From an uncultured Porphyromonadaceae bacterium (GTDB lineage Bacteria; Bacteroidota; Bacteroidia; Bacteroidales; Muribaculaceae): 6,121 nt of DNA. The translations under genes and the position numbers were made by a program. The notes below the pieces were generated by a model. The model was not told the DNA's origin. It worked only from the letters and a program-made list of their open reading frames with translations, and did not search any database. The DNA lies in NCBI GenBank assembly GCA_947176615.1, contig CAMWRO010000180.1:1-6121 (forward strand). Direction: 5' to 3'. Each line of letters starts with the position of its first letter. The stretch's first letter is position 1. Below are positions 6,028 to 6,121 of the stretch, piece by piece.

Positions 6028-6121
6028 AGGCAATTGTTCAATTTCTTTGCTTGCGACACAATAGATTATTTAGAGGTTGTTTAAAAACAAATGTGAATCC
6101 AAAGCCCGTTTACGCGAGTCG
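6028..6121. other. non-coding tail, no gene recognised
   Basis: These 94 bases are AT-richer than the genes and show no coding frame with the local third-position bias. They contain a small inverted repeat, TTGTTT (6077-6082) and AAACAA (6085-6090), separated by AA. I found no TAnnTTTG box on either strand. The stretch may be the start of a regulatory region for a gene beyond the window, or part of a dispersed intergenic repeat. Confidence 0.4.

Noticed and set aside
1..6121. tRNA, rRNA, insertion sequence, phage or defence genes
   Set aside because: I found no tRNA or rRNA sequence pattern, transposase or integrase motif, terminal repeats with target duplication, or toxin/nuclease gene. The coding space is filled by ordinary envelope and transport genes.

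Overview
The window reads as chromosomal DNA of a Bacteroidales bacterium. The evidence is a TAnnTTTG-type -7 promoter box, A-rich translation starts without Shine-Dalgarno sequences, and protein families with Bacteroidales-style termini. The genes are fairly GC-rich and strongly favour G or C at third codon positions, which would suit a gut Muribaculaceae-like or Rikenellaceae-like genome. That finer placement is a guess from composition, not a search result. All supported genes lie on the + strand.

Layout. Bases 2-70 may be the tail of an upstream gene. Bases 99-1406 encode a NatB-type ABC-2 transporter permease, whose ATPase partner is not in the window. Bases 1409-1606 are a non-coding array of 7-bp words (GTCAGAR, TTATGAR and their complements). 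It contains a 36-bp inverted repeat with one mismatch and a 13-nt loop, followed by a second direct copy of the right arm. A promoter at 1596-1625 overlaps the end of this array and sits only 8 bases upstream of the next start codon, so its transcript should be almost leaderless.

Bases 1634-5985 are a tightly packed four-gene operon. Its genes are a GT4 glycosyltransferase, a UPF0104/LPG_synthase_TM-type flippase-like membrane protein (14-bp overlap), a full-length NfeD membrane serine protease (4-bp ATGA overlap), and KdsB, the CMP-Kdo synthetase (2-bp gap). A weak intrinsic terminator with a GCAA tetraloop follows at 6003-6027. The last 94 bases show no gene.

How the genes may work together. 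KdsB activates Kdo for the lipopolysaccharide inner core. The glycosyltransferase and the multi-span membrane protein look like a synthesis and translocation pair for a glycolipid or lipid-linked sugar. NfeD is a membrane-quality protease usually tied to flotillin-like proteins, but here it sits among envelope-lipid genes. The common theme is the cell envelope. The substrate of the glycosyltransferase pair cannot be read from sequence. No mobile element, CRISPR array, tRNA, rRNA or defence system was found. The parts that look least routine are the heptamer/hairpin array with its adjoining near-leaderless promoter, and the coupled glycosyltransferase, flippase-like and NfeD gene group.
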